From: an uncultured Myxococcales bacterium
GTDB lineage: Bacteria > Myxococcota_A > UBA9042
Assembly (NCBI GenBank): GCA_903883645.1
Contig: CAISBR010000042.1
Location: forward strand, 1-64,000
DNA: 64,000 bases
Direction: 5' to 3'
The notes under the pieces were generated by a model that was given only the letters and a program-made list of their open reading frames with translations, searched no databases and had not been told where the DNA came from. Below are positions 36,401 to 42,150 of this stretch, one piece after another. Each line of letters starts with the position of its first letter. Within the stretch, counting starts at the first letter, position 1. The translations under genes and the position numbers were made by a program.

Positions 36401-39333
36401 TCTACTCCATGATTGCGCTGCCGGTGGGCAGCAGCACGCTGACGGTGACGAGCAAGGACCCGGCTGGTAACAAAGCGATCTTGCAGCGCAACTTTGCCGT
36501 GCGCGACCGGGCGCTGTTTATCTTGGCGATTGCCGATACGTCGGTGAGCCACGTGGGCGCCAACCTGGTCGAGATGGAGCGCGGCGGCGGCAGCAAGGGC
36601 TGGCAAGACGGCGTGTGGCAAGTGGGCGATAGCGTCAACGTCATGGGTCGCGGCGCGGTGTACCTAAAGGGTCGTATCGCCGGCAAATACCTGGGCTTAG
36701 ACAACTTGCGCTTTACCGCCCACCTCGACACAGCCAAGGACCCGGCGACGGCCGACTTTGCCACCAATCTGATTGATCCGACGCGGTTTTATCCCGTGTA
36801 TGGCGACGCTTCAGTGCAGGTGCAGGATGCGCAGGCGCGCGGCAAGCTGTACGTGCTCGTCGAGGCGGATCAAGGCAAGCTGCAACTGGGCAATTTTAGA
36901 GCGACTGTCCAGGGTCTCGAGCTGCTGCGCTACGATCGCGCGCTGTACGGCGCCAAGGTCGAGGCCAAGCTGGGCGCGGCGGGTAGCGAGACGAAGGCCA
37001 GTATTTTCGCAGCGATCCAAGACAAGGCGGTGGCGCGGCGGAGCGATGTGCTGCGCGGTACCGGTGGCTCGCTGTACTACACTTCGGGTCGCGATGTGCT
37101 TGAGGGTAGCGAAAAGATTGAGCTTGTTGTGCGCGATCGCGTCTCGGGACTCGAGCTGTCGCGCATCAGCCAGACCCGCAACACCGACTACACCATCGAC
37201 TACCGCGAGGGCCGCGTGCTGTTCAAGTCGCCCATCAACAGTGCCGTGGATGGGGCGTTCGGCATGGCGCAAAATGGCTTGACGGGCGGGCACTTGTCGT
37301 GGAATGGCCAGCCGGTCTTTGTCGAAGTGGTGTACGAGTCGCGCACGGTGCAGTCGACGGACGACGCGGCGTTTGGCGGTCAGATTAAGCAGCAGGTGGG
37401 CCCAGTTACCCTGGGTGCGGGCTACGTGCAAGAGGGCCGCGGCGAAAGCGATCCCACCTTCCGCAGCGTGGGTGCCGATGCGAGCGTCAAGATCGGCCAG
37501 CGCGGCAAGGCCAGCGTCGAATATGCCTATAGCCAATCGCGGGATACGCGGCTGTCGGTCAGCGACGACGGCGGCTTGACCTTTGGTGCGCCGATCAGCC
37601 AAGCGGCGGCGGGCAAGCCGGCAGAGGGTCAGGCGGTCAAGGCGCAAGTAGAAGTGGCGCTTGCGGATCTGCTCGGTAAGCCGGCGGACCTGGCCAAAGA
37701 TGCCTCGCCGACGGACCCGGGCCGGGTGCGGGCCTATTACCAGTGGGTGCAGCCGGGCTTCCAGTCGGGCGGTACGATTGCTCAGCAGGGTCAGCAGCGC
37801 TTTGGTGTCGACTCGCAGACGGCGCTGGGCGTGCGTAATACGCTAACTGTGCGCTACGACGGGCTTATCGCCGACGGCAACCAGGCGGCTACCTTTGCCG
37901 GGCCGGGCACGCAGTCGCAATGGGGCGTAGGTCCGCTGGCCAACTCGGGTTCGTACTCGGCGTGGACGCATCACTCGGTGGTGCTGCAAGACGCGCAGAA
38001 GCTTGACGCGCGCTGGACGGCGACCGGTGGCGCGGGCTGGGGCTGGAGTCTGAACGGCGATACGGCGAGCCAGAGCGCGACGGTGGCCTTGGGTGCGGCG
38101 TATCGGGCGACGGACCGGCTGACACTGCGCGGCGACCAACAAGCGGTGGCGATGGGCGACCCGTCGCTGGTGCGCGATTGGGGCGATCGGATGATCTCGT
38201 CGCTGGGGGCGGAGTACAAGCTCGACAAGGCGCTGGCGCTGACCCTGACCGAGCGCTTGGGCTGGGCGGGCCAGAACTCGACGGCGGCCGGGCTGCGCAC
38301 CTACATCGACAAGGACACGGCGATCTATGCCCAGCAACGCCTTGAAGATACGCTGCAAACTGGGCGGCCGGTCAGCGCTACGGTGCTGGGCGCCGAGTCG
38401 CGCTATGGCAGTGACCAGCTGAGCCGCGCCTATGCCGAGTACCAGATCGACGCGCTGAACAGCGGTTCGATGAACCGGGCGACGATGGGCGTGGGCAAGC
38501 GCTTTATCGTGACGCCGGGTCTGACCTTGGACGCGGGGTACGAGCGGCAGCAGGTGTTCTCGGGTCCGAGTGGCACGCTGGGGCGCGATGCGCTGAGCGT
38601 GGGCGGCGAGTGGCTGCGGCCCGAGTGGTGGAAGGTGACGACGCGGCAAGAAGTGCGCATGGACTCCGCCGATGCCGGCACGGGTACGGGCGCGCAGCAA
38701 AAACTGCAGGTGCTGAGCCTAAACAACGGCCAGTTGATGGTGAGCCGCAGCCTGACGCTGTTTGTGCGCGCCAACTACCTGCGCACGCAGAATCAGACCA
38801 CGAACCAGACCGAGACCGAGTCGCTTGAGTCGACGCTGGGGCTGGCGCTGCGGCCGGTGCACACCAACTGGCTCAACCTGATTGGCAAGCTGACGCGGCT
38901 GGCGGAACTGCGGCCGGCTACTACGGAAACCGGGCCGCAAGAGCGCTCGGACAAGTGGATCGCCGCCATTGAGCCCACGGCCGAGCTGCCGTATCGGCTG
39001 CAGCTGTCGCTCAAGGGCGCGTTCCAGCGCAGCACCGAGTTGCTGACCGACATCTACCAGAGCCAGGCGGTCGACAAGATTCTGAGCGTGGCGCGGCTGG
39101 GCTGGCACGCGAGTCAAGTGGTTGATGTGGCGGCGGAATACCGCTACTTGACCACGCCGCAAGTGGGCGATAGCAAGCACGGCGCGCTGCTTGAGACCGC
39201 GTATCTGATTGCCAAGGCCGTGCGCGTGGGTGTGGGCTACAACTTCAGCCACATTGTGCAGACGCCGCAGGGGGCGATTAGCGAGACGACCAATCCCGGC
39301 GGGTTCTACGTGCGGTTGATTGGTATGTACTAG
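24463..39333 (+). CDS. Giant outer-membrane repeat protein (about 4956 aa): DUF11 repeats, Cna-B/SdrD-like modules, OmpA-like region, C-terminal beta-barrel
   Basis: I choose GTG 24463 because AGGAG lies 7 bp upstream and the product then starts with a signal peptide (LALWRAIALLVSLIAVMAPARQALA region); ATG 24484 is possible. An N-terminal domain of about 390 residues is followed by about 17 DUF11-like repeats (residues about 420-2700, period about 400 bp, each opening like DTVTYTLKLQNTG). Next are Cna-B/carboxypeptidase-like and SdrD-like modules (about 2710-2890, 3105-3180; VLTKVFCDGNGDGVQQEGED), a Pro/Ala linker (about 3446-3556), a degenerate OmpA-like region (about 3726-3803) and an Ig-like stretch. 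A long beta-strand region (about 4019-4956) ends in a terminal Tyr, as outer-membrane barrels do. It probably displays a long adhesive or structural stalk. Confidence 0.85.
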   Translation: MPKPLPRMRNLALWRAIALLVSLIAVMAPARQALALKVGTYPTSPFITRQVYGGAQQFGASLMTNFTYEQINDKLLSQSSDNTQNKLPSDAVIKDALLYWGGSALNGPDDTATFTLADGTQQSISADLCRALTDPGAPGSPGGSGTHFLCRADVTKLLAAHPVKPGNYNGTYSVGDVTAKAGALQLNSVAGCPGGLDGQAPYACCQPGDTYCQARHASWSLVVIYESPSEFIKRDVFFYDGFVLLDEQPTTLGQISFTINGFLVADPPEAKLSYYALEGDQHLGNPEQDSVSSYSEPCPTCWDFVSFNGSELTGGAGNNEPHNIMNSTPQAGIDLDTFDVSSLVKVGDTQANFLVSSGNGSLSDNTNSQNPPIGSNMGGNGELFFYSYTLLQINRKAPNYKNIVSHYTVNSKEATTASPGEIVNFQLDLLNTGQLDADNNILKLDQFLPPGMIWVPNSLVVDGVSVKDSAAGTSPLATGLNLGSITTSAGGNSARKVSFQLQVAANPGTSSVVSTGNVAYTYVGTKGSTTVYNDTFSTNQVSIAIVAPAIAEPKLSVAPATVKPGETVTYVLSVQNTSAGSTPVGFTWDAPKEVQLVNAMNCTFDVAGAGTVIKIDPSAGANKTGLITTSGLGLAAGKTATCTWTATVLSDAGLAAAGIAPINGHVVSVQASVVVGGKTFASDDPATSGTGEATKFTIASQSSFVNSTKTMTDLSPSTPLEAGDQVRFDITLTNSGPSPGVVTITDPLPSQLTFVSSQSPELLLVGTTVQAKAVTIKPASSQTFSFTAQIKADTPAGSTFANVATLSPSDSPAVVVQTPTQTVTGGPDLTTSQKTVVDVNGGDLEPGDTLQYTLTFKNTGKLPSGDFGVVDPIDPNLQDVSGITGTGSFDAAAKQIAWKVPSIAAGGQAVLQFQAKVGPLVPTGTTIGNNATASGGELPKPVPVSATIKVQAQPNISTWSLVATSSSGGAFNPGDTVTYTLKLQNTGTGAVQAGKVSLDVDALLTGLAATAGGTVAGQKITWDVGTLQKGGAIVTLSFTGKLAAIVPQNQPIAAQASLTGDGLGAPALSDDPLLPGKADPTVFKVTSAPILATSTKAYIDLNGGQVQGGDQIQFKVTLTNTGNAPATGVTVSDTLAAQLTQVVVTGGSFDAVSRVAKWPVANIDPGKPVDVALTAVVDKTTASGTTVSNSADITLTETPKSAKTNTVSFQVVNLPDFGASTKAVSAATVQAGDAVTWTLTIVNSGNQAGTGVVVSDVLPKEIEQIQLSDGGVLDGTGTAKWSLGSLAAGAQKVLTVQGKLKKPLAKGTQVCNQATISATENPAPVQTNPPGTTPKPGGTATCFAVDSASKLSFTKDVFDQKTNAQLNGGTAKPKQVLRWVLHVKNIGNAAADSVVVSDVIPQGLTDIVPLDGGKFDATLNQITWPVAASLGVAATDELVFRFDSTVLAGADNALVIANQAQLVYTGLPTPQKSDDPLSAAKEDATQVQVQSNVDFSKATLTVADDNGGDAHPGDSLTWTLKLQNDGDGTGKDVTVVLPLDPKLEQVTADNGGQVTPGTVIWKLGTLAPGGSFTLTLKTVLKKPLANGAVVTLQGQLAAAGFKVPMLTDADLSTPVREVTKLTVKAAPDYSTSAWSVQDLNGGAFEPGDAVVLRLTVRNTGDGLGQLVPVQAILQPGTLADVKSYDGGKPATDGMNWTVPTVGLSPTGDVAVTLQATIAAGLQDGQIITVLGTLPGVVNPPQAKLVVSAKPKFDASLMAIEDESGWIAKVGQTAPGHTLRLETTLKNTGKALADGLVVTLALPNKVGQVQIITPGGVQQGQSLVWSLPALAAGGQTKLIYKVVVASDAKDGETLAFSGSVAATGLATPAVITGPTATVTLRPILKLTKSYEDLTGKHLFPGDTVRFVLSAANVGNATASNVLISDILAVSLTGIQAESQGVVNGQVVTWSIPALQAGQTVAVAVRAKVVGGVASGSTIVNQAIVKADGLGEAQSNALQVPVNYPTLDVQLGLLPEAPAKLPLQPGDTVTLQVQITAQNQQASGVSAQATIDASVFDVVALQGASYDAKTQTLTWTAKDSAALANLALAKPAVLLVGLRVKATAEDGKKAEFTGLAREGETGIAYPAPGQSVPIASHPQLKLQKTVKDLNGGKPNPLDVMRYELTVSVAGNAAAQNVAVSDPIDNNLEFVSADQGGVFAGGTVSWNPSTMAALAEVLPGKPVVLHFDVRIKAAVSDNQTIANQAQATAKAVDKPVQSDDPAQSGTADPTLVVVRVQSALEASQKLATDDNGGALLVGDTVTWKLVLVATATTNLSGLKVFDGVPAGTDYVPGSTQLNGQSVADAAGGTLPLVSGMGVQGPGMTAGSLQPGAENAAIVTFKTRVRADAADGALVTNLATATATGVPPTAVGPVALTVGKTASLKTASKTAELQDSNANGIADVGEELRYVITVKNTGGTAASAVTVDDPLPVNLQLVGASMQLDGQVLTDAQDLDAAWFDAAARTVHAKLADVAAGQTRVLTLRVRILAGPLAENQATVQAKGLAPELTDSDGNDGNGNQPTVVAVGAQAQLAQVFKSVQDENGGQVQIGDVLRYTIQIKNLGAKPLGSVQLRDALPVGLQPTADTGIGAGDPLVPEGTVVNWSGTQANKPTVLTVAGLSIQSGETATVTVRARVGEKASEGAVLCNVAEASVPGASAWSSKPACATVGVVVGEGMVRGTVFEDVGAQDGVFQSSLDLPLPGFQVQLLPLSGDGAVSSALADDKGAFKLLQVPEGKRKLRVLNANGVVFYEAEWTAPGAAGGTLDLPVKPTGRLYDPRTGELVVGAKVFLSYDAADPLAPGQTVPDSELLAGQQGQKTDATGAYIFAAASGRAYRIDVAASAIGRSFPSTAKTPEANLVLLDGAGFVVESALPKLTPSLPKYLQRFTLQGEHAPPAPRHNHIPVDKIASLVHVSLQLSKTSAQVGEMVGVTVKVVNGSTSSLAPDLLTGQGGAELRQVLPPGLSLVPGTARMTLVRPGGATIDVPLAPISGNLLTIKRAATQGGQALGLDLPAGGELTFKVLAAVGASAAVGANLSTVAQLYDTGGGALSDRATAALQVQADPLFDRAGVLTKVFCDGNGDGVQQEGEDGLPGARIYVDTGEYAAADAFGRAHFVNLPAGTHLFKVDPDTLPPGSTFVEDGKQALLLTPGLTQAMTFAVRCALEPVGPGQLEVVPGADVTPVTPGPGVVLVETDVAGLDVAIDGKKLAARRITAAIATTNERPATLSADPTAVVLAQNGELALWTTSTGGFTRHVLEIRPVSDTGRRGEPLFEAYYGGEVPRKLVFTLAGGNTQVLGKLEPGRHYAVVLRAETSFGSRAWSAPQPFEVKASGAPVVGNWHNSLRKAAWLINGHALELAGDRGQVRILRPEDGRLLITVRGADSSGRDEFMTVGKAAAKDAVIKPVWGTVAAPKPVPVAAETAAPVVAPAPAPVVAPAPAPVATPTPAPVATPTPVAKPVPVVAPPVAPTPVLAPTPEPAAVDLPKPVGKPAVAAPAEKPVVVAPAPKPVVVAPVELPVAPAELRPLAVSATAKGLRVGSQELLPRTGTAELQVPSQPLPLAGGKILGQLMLSARQLPEKTKEAALVLLGNDGQVLARKTLQVPVPSSFLWAPNAQSLKPGRYGIALEVLWPDGDHLAGYRTVPKTVMLAENGPALLPAGDPDKFVRATLFDASGQPTESTWEWLGKLAATLAGEKDKIAVISVHDDGAGEAMPRSTAAAKVVEKALLSAGVGRDRLLVIGVGNLVPDAKPGHDALGPHRVELRWRSGNTGSSEPSTEDFAVPQGVWVDDVRAGASAMPSELSVKTSEPSRVIFERGKGPAGVWLQRFGKPPGGVAVAAAPQEASRDVASFGGELLDSLAADVRATEAGKPRKPAGIGAPLQPISLAEGSTETTLPPAAELQVWLPPAGRELGAAELPVRGLTRPGNTITVQGNPVPVGPDGRFYSMIALPVGSSTLTVTSKDPAGNKAILQRNFAVRDRALFILAIADTSVSHVGANLVEMERGGGSKGWQDGVWQVGDSVNVMGRGAVYLKGRIAGKYLGLDNLRFTAHLDTAKDPATADFATNLIDPTRFYPVYGDASVQVQDAQARGKLYVLVEADQGKLQLGNFRATVQGLELLRYDRALYGAKVEAKLGAAGSETKASIFAAIQDKAVARRSDVLRGTGGSLYYTSGRDVLEGSEKIELVVRDRVSGLELSRISQTRNTDYTIDYREGRVLFKSPINSAVDGAFGMAQNGLTGGHLSWNGQPVFVEVVYESRTVQSTDDAAFGGQIKQQVGPVTLGAGYVQEGRGESDPTFRSVGADASVKIGQRGKASVEYAYSQSRDTRLSVSDDGGLTFGAPISQAAAGKPAEGQAVKAQVEVALADLLGKPADLAKDASPTDPGRVRAYYQWVQPGFQSGGTIAQQGQQRFGVDSQTALGVRNTLTVRYDGLIADGNQAATFAGPGTQSQWGVGPLANSGSYSAWTHHSVVLQDAQKLDARWTATGGAGWGWSLNGDTASQSATVALGAAYRATDRLTLRGDQQAVAMGDPSLVRDWGDRMISSLGAEYKLDKALALTLTERLGWAGQNSTAAGLRTYIDKDTAIYAQQRLEDTLQTGRPVSATVLGAESRYGSDQLSRAYAEYQIDALNSGSMNRATMGVGKRFIVTPGLTLDAGYERQQVFSGPSGTLGRDALSVGGEWLRPEWWKVTTRQEVRMDSADAGTGTGAQQKLQVLSLNNGQLMVSRSLTLFVRANYLRTQNQTTNQTETESLESTLGLALRPVHTNWLNLIGKLTRLAELRPATTETGPQERSDKWIAAIEPTAELPYRLQLSLKGAFQRSTELLTDIYQSQAVDKILSVARLGWHASQVVDVAAEYRYLTTPQVGDSKHGALLETAYLIAKAVRVGVGYNFSHIVQTPQGAISETTNPGGFYVRLIGMY
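34841..34934 (+). repeat. 24-bp tandem repeats coding a Pro/Ala/Val linker
   Basis: Inside the giant gene three 24-bp units starting CCGGCTCCTG follow one another at 34861, 34885 and 34909, preceded by a partial unit. The last two are identical. They encode the PAPVVAPA / PAPVATPT linker before the OmpA-like region. Units are in codon phase, so slippage would alter only linker length. Confidence 0.85.
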
Positions 39334-39409
39334 AGCATTAAGCGAAATCCTGGGCGTGTGGCGCGGTCGTTGGGGGGATGAACGCGATGCGCTGTGCGCC
39401 TTGGGGCTG

Positions 39410-39440
39410 GTATCCGTCATGGTTTGAATTTGACGGATAC
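39410..39440. promoter_or_regulatory. Perfect 10-bp inverted repeat overlapping a -35 box
   Basis: GTATCCGTCA (39410-39419) and TGACGGATAC (39431-39440) are perfect reverse complements with an 11-bp spacer. The right arm contains TTGACG (39430-39435), which with TAGTCT at 39453-39458 (17-bp spacing) forms a candidate promoter for the nucleotidyltransferase-fold gene starting at 39500. This is the layout of an operator that blocks its promoter. No T tract follows, so a terminator for the giant gene is less likely. Confidence 0.55.
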
Positions 39441-39499
39441 AGCAGAGTTTCGTAGTCTGGGCAGCTAGTTCGCGCTGATTGCGGCTTGGTGCAGACCTC

Positions 39500-40570
39500 A
39501 TGGCCACGCGCTCGCTTTACACCTTGCAGCCGCGCCCCCTGACCGTCCTATTTGGCGACCTGGAGAACCAGGCTGCGGCGCAAGACTCGGTCTTGGTGGG
39601 CACGCCTGGCTCGCTGCTTGAACGGCAGAATGCCAGCGGTTTTTGCTACTACGCGCGGCAGTTCTACGACGCCGACGGCAAGAAGCGCGAACAGTATGTC
39701 GCTGGGCCAGTGGGAGACGCGCAGGCCGACGCTGCGGCGCACAGGCTGCGGCAGCGCATCGACGAGACCAAGGCGGTGGTTGGCGAAGTGCGGCTGCTTG
39801 GCCGCGAGGGCTATCAACTGGCCGATGCCCGCACGTTTGCCACGTTGGCCACCCTGCACAACCACGGTGTGTTTAGGGCTGGCGCTGTGGTGGTTGGTTC
39901 GCACGCTTTTGGTATTCTGCTCAACCAGTTGGGCGTGCGGGCCGCGGCGTACGCGACCGAAGATGTCGACCTAGCACGCGGCCAGTCCTTGGCGTTTGCC
40001 GAGCCGCCGGGGCAGGGACTGCTGGCCATGTTGCGCGAGTCGGGGCTGAATTTTGTGGAGGTGCCGGCCCTGGATGCCCGACAGCCGTCGACTTCGTGGA
40101 AGGAGGCAGGCCGCGGGCGGTTCCACGTGGACCTGCTCGTACCCAGTAACGACGACCTTTACGCCGCCGTGCACGTGCCGGAGCTGCAGGCACACGCCAC
40201 CAGTCTGCCCTATCTGCGCTATGTTCTTGGTGAAAATCACACCGCCGCCGTGCTTGCTCGCGAAGGCAGCTGCTTGGTTCGCGTGCCGACCGCCGAGCGA
40301 TTTGCCGTGCACAAGCTGGTGGTGTCGCAGCTGCGAGTGGGGCGAAGTGCGAAGTCGGATAGGGACTTGCAGCAGGCGGCGGTGCTGCTGGCGGTGCTGG
40401 CCGAGCACCATCCGGGGGCGATCGAGAGTGCGGTGGCGGACTTGCCGGTTAGTGCACGACGGTACTTGGCGGCGGGGATGGCGCAGGTGCGGGTTTTGCT
40501 TGAAGGGTTGCACCCGCGGGCTTGGGAGGAACTGGAGGGGGCTTTGGGGACTGCGGTGGGGACACTGTAA
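39500..40570 (+). CDS. GSU2403-family nucleotidyltransferase-fold protein
   Basis: The 356-aa product resembles the GSU2403-type nucleotidyltransferase-fold family. After an N-terminal helical part (SLLERQNASGFCYYARQFYD, KKREQYVAGP) comes the fold core VVGSHAFGILLNQLG, with the Gly-Ser of nucleotidyltransferases, then TEDVDLARG with an Asp-x-Asp pair and a third acidic strand FHVDLLVPS. The later part has the helix RFAVHKLVVSQL, where catalytic-core helices pack. An enzymatic role on RNA, DNA or protein is possible; the substrate is unknown. It starts an accessory-looking segment and has a palindrome over its putative promoter. The ATG 39500 start lacks a good Shine-Dalgarno sequence. Confidence 0.75.
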   Translation: MATRSLYTLQPRPLTVLFGDLENQAAAQDSVLVGTPGSLLERQNASGFCYYARQFYDADGKKREQYVAGPVGDAQADAAAHRLRQRIDETKAVVGEVRLLGREGYQLADARTFATLATLHNHGVFRAGAVVVGSHAFGILLNQLGVRAAAYATEDVDLARGQSLAFAEPPGQGLLAMLRESGLNFVEVPALDARQPSTSWKEAGRGRFHVDLLVPSNDDLYAAVHVPELQAHATSLPYLRYVLGENHTAAVLAREGSCLVRVPTAERFAVHKLVVSQLRVGRSAKSDRDLQQAAVLLAVLAEHHPGAIESAVADLPVSARRYLAAGMAQVRVLLEGLHPRAWEELEGALGTAVGTL

Positions 40571-40654
40571 CTTGGCAGTCGCCGCGGCGGCAGAGTGGGC
40601 GCGGGTCTCCGCGCCCGCCCGGTTGGGTCCTCATCTGCAGGACATCAACGACAT

Positions 40655-40942
40655 TCACGCCGCGCGGTCAGTTCCGTTGAGTCGCCCCTGCGCATCCAGC
40701 CAACTCCCCACCGTCTCAGCAGAAAGCTCCAGGCCATTGGGCCAGCACAGGCCGCCGCTGTCGACGAAGGCGCGCGCGAAGACGGCAGGGTCGTGTAGCG
40801 ACCCCAGCACGGAGCCGGACTTGCCAGCGAGCCACGAGGCGTTGATCTCGCCCGCCGTCCCGTCGGAGAATGCGAGGTACAGTGCGTTGGTCGCTGTGAC
40901 CGCGACGGTCAGGATGTGGCGGAGCGGTTGGGGAGCGGCCAT
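40655..40942 (-). CDS. DUF2442-family protein
   Basis: The 95-aa product follows the DUF2442 pattern: a first strand HILTVAVTATNALYLAFSDG, a middle GSVLGSLHDPAVFARAFVDSGG, then CWPNGLELSAETV. The start ATG 40942 has an AGGTGG ribosome site. DUF2442 proteins are often small partners encoded beside DUF4160 genes and have been proposed to act as toxin-antitoxin pairs; here the upstream co-transcribed gene is not a DUF4160. It faces the nucleotidyltransferase-fold gene tail to tail. Confidence 0.7.
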   Translation of the reverse strand: MAAPQPLRHILTVAVTATNALYLAFSDGTAGEINASWLAGKSGSVLGSLHDPAVFARAFVDSGGLCWPNGLELSAETVGSWLDAQGRLNGTDRAA

Positions 40943-40999
40943 GATTCCACCTCTGTCGCGGTCGGCGTCACGGATCAGCTGAAGCGGGCTGTTCACGTA

Positions 41000-41740
41000 C
41001 TACGCTAACCGCCGAAGCCCCCAAATCAGTGTATGGTTCGGCATGTAGCCCACGCAAGTCCATGAGAACCCCTTGTACACGACCATCCCCTTCGCCGAAC
41101 GTGCGAGATAATCTTCTGCGCCGCTCAAATTCCTGGCTGGCCTCAAGTGCTCAAAGGTCGTCAACGAGCCGTCACTTATCACCAACGCAATGTCCGCAAG
41201 ACGAACTGCCAGCTTGTTCCACAGCTTGGATACTGGCTCGTGCTCCTTGCGCCGGTTGGCAAGGAACCACACGTTGGACCCACCTTCACCAATAGAATCC
41301 CGCCGGTGCACAAAAACGCCGATGGACCTTTCCGAGCGCTCGATCAGGGCATACTGCCCGAACCCCCGCCGCCGCAGCACGGTGACTTCTGCCACACCGT
41401 TGCTGAAATCCTGCTGAAGTACTGACGGCGAAAGGTCGCGATGGTCGCGTGCCAACCCCACCACCCGGACAATCTCTTGATTCCGGACCCCGGGGTCGGG
41501 TCGGTCCTCCGCAACTAATCGGTATGCCGCAGGAACCACGCGTCGGCGATCGGCCGAAGTGGTGTAGGCCAAATCGCAGCAGATGTAGCGGTTCACACGA
41601 GGCGCCAGCAGGTCAATGAACTGGGGAATATCGAAGCCGGCGACGGGGTAGAAAAAGTCCTTACCGGCGACGGCGTCCAGCCAGTCGTGGTCCAAGAAGG
41701 CTTCTGGACCCGATCGTGCGCTAGAATCTGGCCACATCAT
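41000..41740 (-). CDS. Hypothetical protein upstream of the DUF2442 gene
   Basis: The 246-aa product is not recognised. It opens with acidic/aromatic stretches (FLDHDWLDAVAGKDFFYPVAGFD, split by family-like breaks) and continues with RYICCDLAY, an Arg-rich middle (RRRGFGQYALIERSERSIG), and a C-terminal part with LADIALVISDG and GFSWTCVGYMPNHTLIWG. No signal peptide or membrane helix is seen, so it is probably cytoplasmic. Base composition is visibly less GC-rich than the neighbours, suggesting transfer. A GGAAGG site precedes ATG 41740. It reads into the DUF2442 gene 57 bp later, so they are likely one operon. Confidence 0.6.
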   Translation of the reverse strand: MMWPDSSARSGPEAFLDHDWLDAVAGKDFFYPVAGFDIPQFIDLLAPRVNRYICCDLAYTTSADRRRVVPAAYRLVAEDRPDPGVRNQEIVRVVGLARDHRDLSPSVLQQDFSNGVAEVTVLRRRGFGQYALIERSERSIGVFVHRRDSIGEGGSNVWFLANRRKEHEPVSKLWNKLAVRLADIALVISDGSLTTFEHLRPARNLSGAEDYLARSAKGMVVYKGFSWTCVGYMPNHTLIWGLRRLA

Positions 41741-41918
41741 CAGCCGCCTTCCAGGTCGCCACTATGGCTGCGCGGTCCAGGCATCCGACACCCACGGGCG
41801 CAGCTACCAGGCGAACCTTGACCTACTGCGTACAACCAGGCGGATCGTTGATTATGATGCAGGTAACGACATCTTAAGTCCTGGAGTGATGCAGACTCGG
41901 CGGCTACTGTTGATCGCC

Positions 41919-42143
41919 ATGAGCACTCCGAGCCAGCCTGCCGTCCAGTTCGCCAAGCGCCTTGGCACGGTGCTCAAGACCCTGCGCCAGCGCCAGCAGC
42001 TGACTCAGGCGACGGTCGCGGAGCTACTTGGCGATGGTGTAGCTACCGAGACCGTGAGTCGTTTTGAGCGCTGCCGGGATGCGCCGAGTGGGTGCATTTT
42101 GTCGGCGGGATTGACAAAACGCACCAATAGCCTAAACTTCTAG
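41919..42143 (+). pseudogene. Truncated XRE-family helix-turn-helix regulator
   Basis: The ATG 41919 frame encodes FAKRLGTVLKTLRQRQQLTQ, then ATVAELLGDGVATETVSRFER and RDAPS: a typical XRE/Cro HTH domain through the recognition helix. Right after RDAPS, where members continue with a helix such as LRTLQRLAEAL, the frame turns into unrelated sequence and stops at 42143. The break coincides with the start of the inverted repeat at 42091. The gene therefore looks cut short, although a 74-aa HTH product could still be made and bind DNA. Confidence 0.6.
42091..42139 (+). promoter_or_regulatory. Inverted repeat overlapping the promoter of the AAA/DUF4143 gene
   Basis: GGTGCATTTTGTC (42091-42103) and GACAAAACGCACC (42113-42125) pair at 12 of 13 positions around a 9-bp spacer. 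The right arm contains the last bases of a perfect TTGACA (42111-42116). TAAACT (4 of 6) at 42133-42138 gives 16-bp spacing, about 12 bp before the first possible start at 42151. A repressor on the palindrome would block the -35 region. Confidence 0.6.
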
Positions 42144-42150
42144 TGTTCGC

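Noticed and set aside
39410..39440. HipB-type operator (TATCC-N8-GGATA)
   Set aside because: TATCC and GGATA are present but are separated by 19 bp, not 8, and no hipBA genes are adjacent.
41761..41918. Promoter TTGACC at 41818 for the XRE fragment
   Set aside because: No acceptable -10 box at 16-18 bp spacing.
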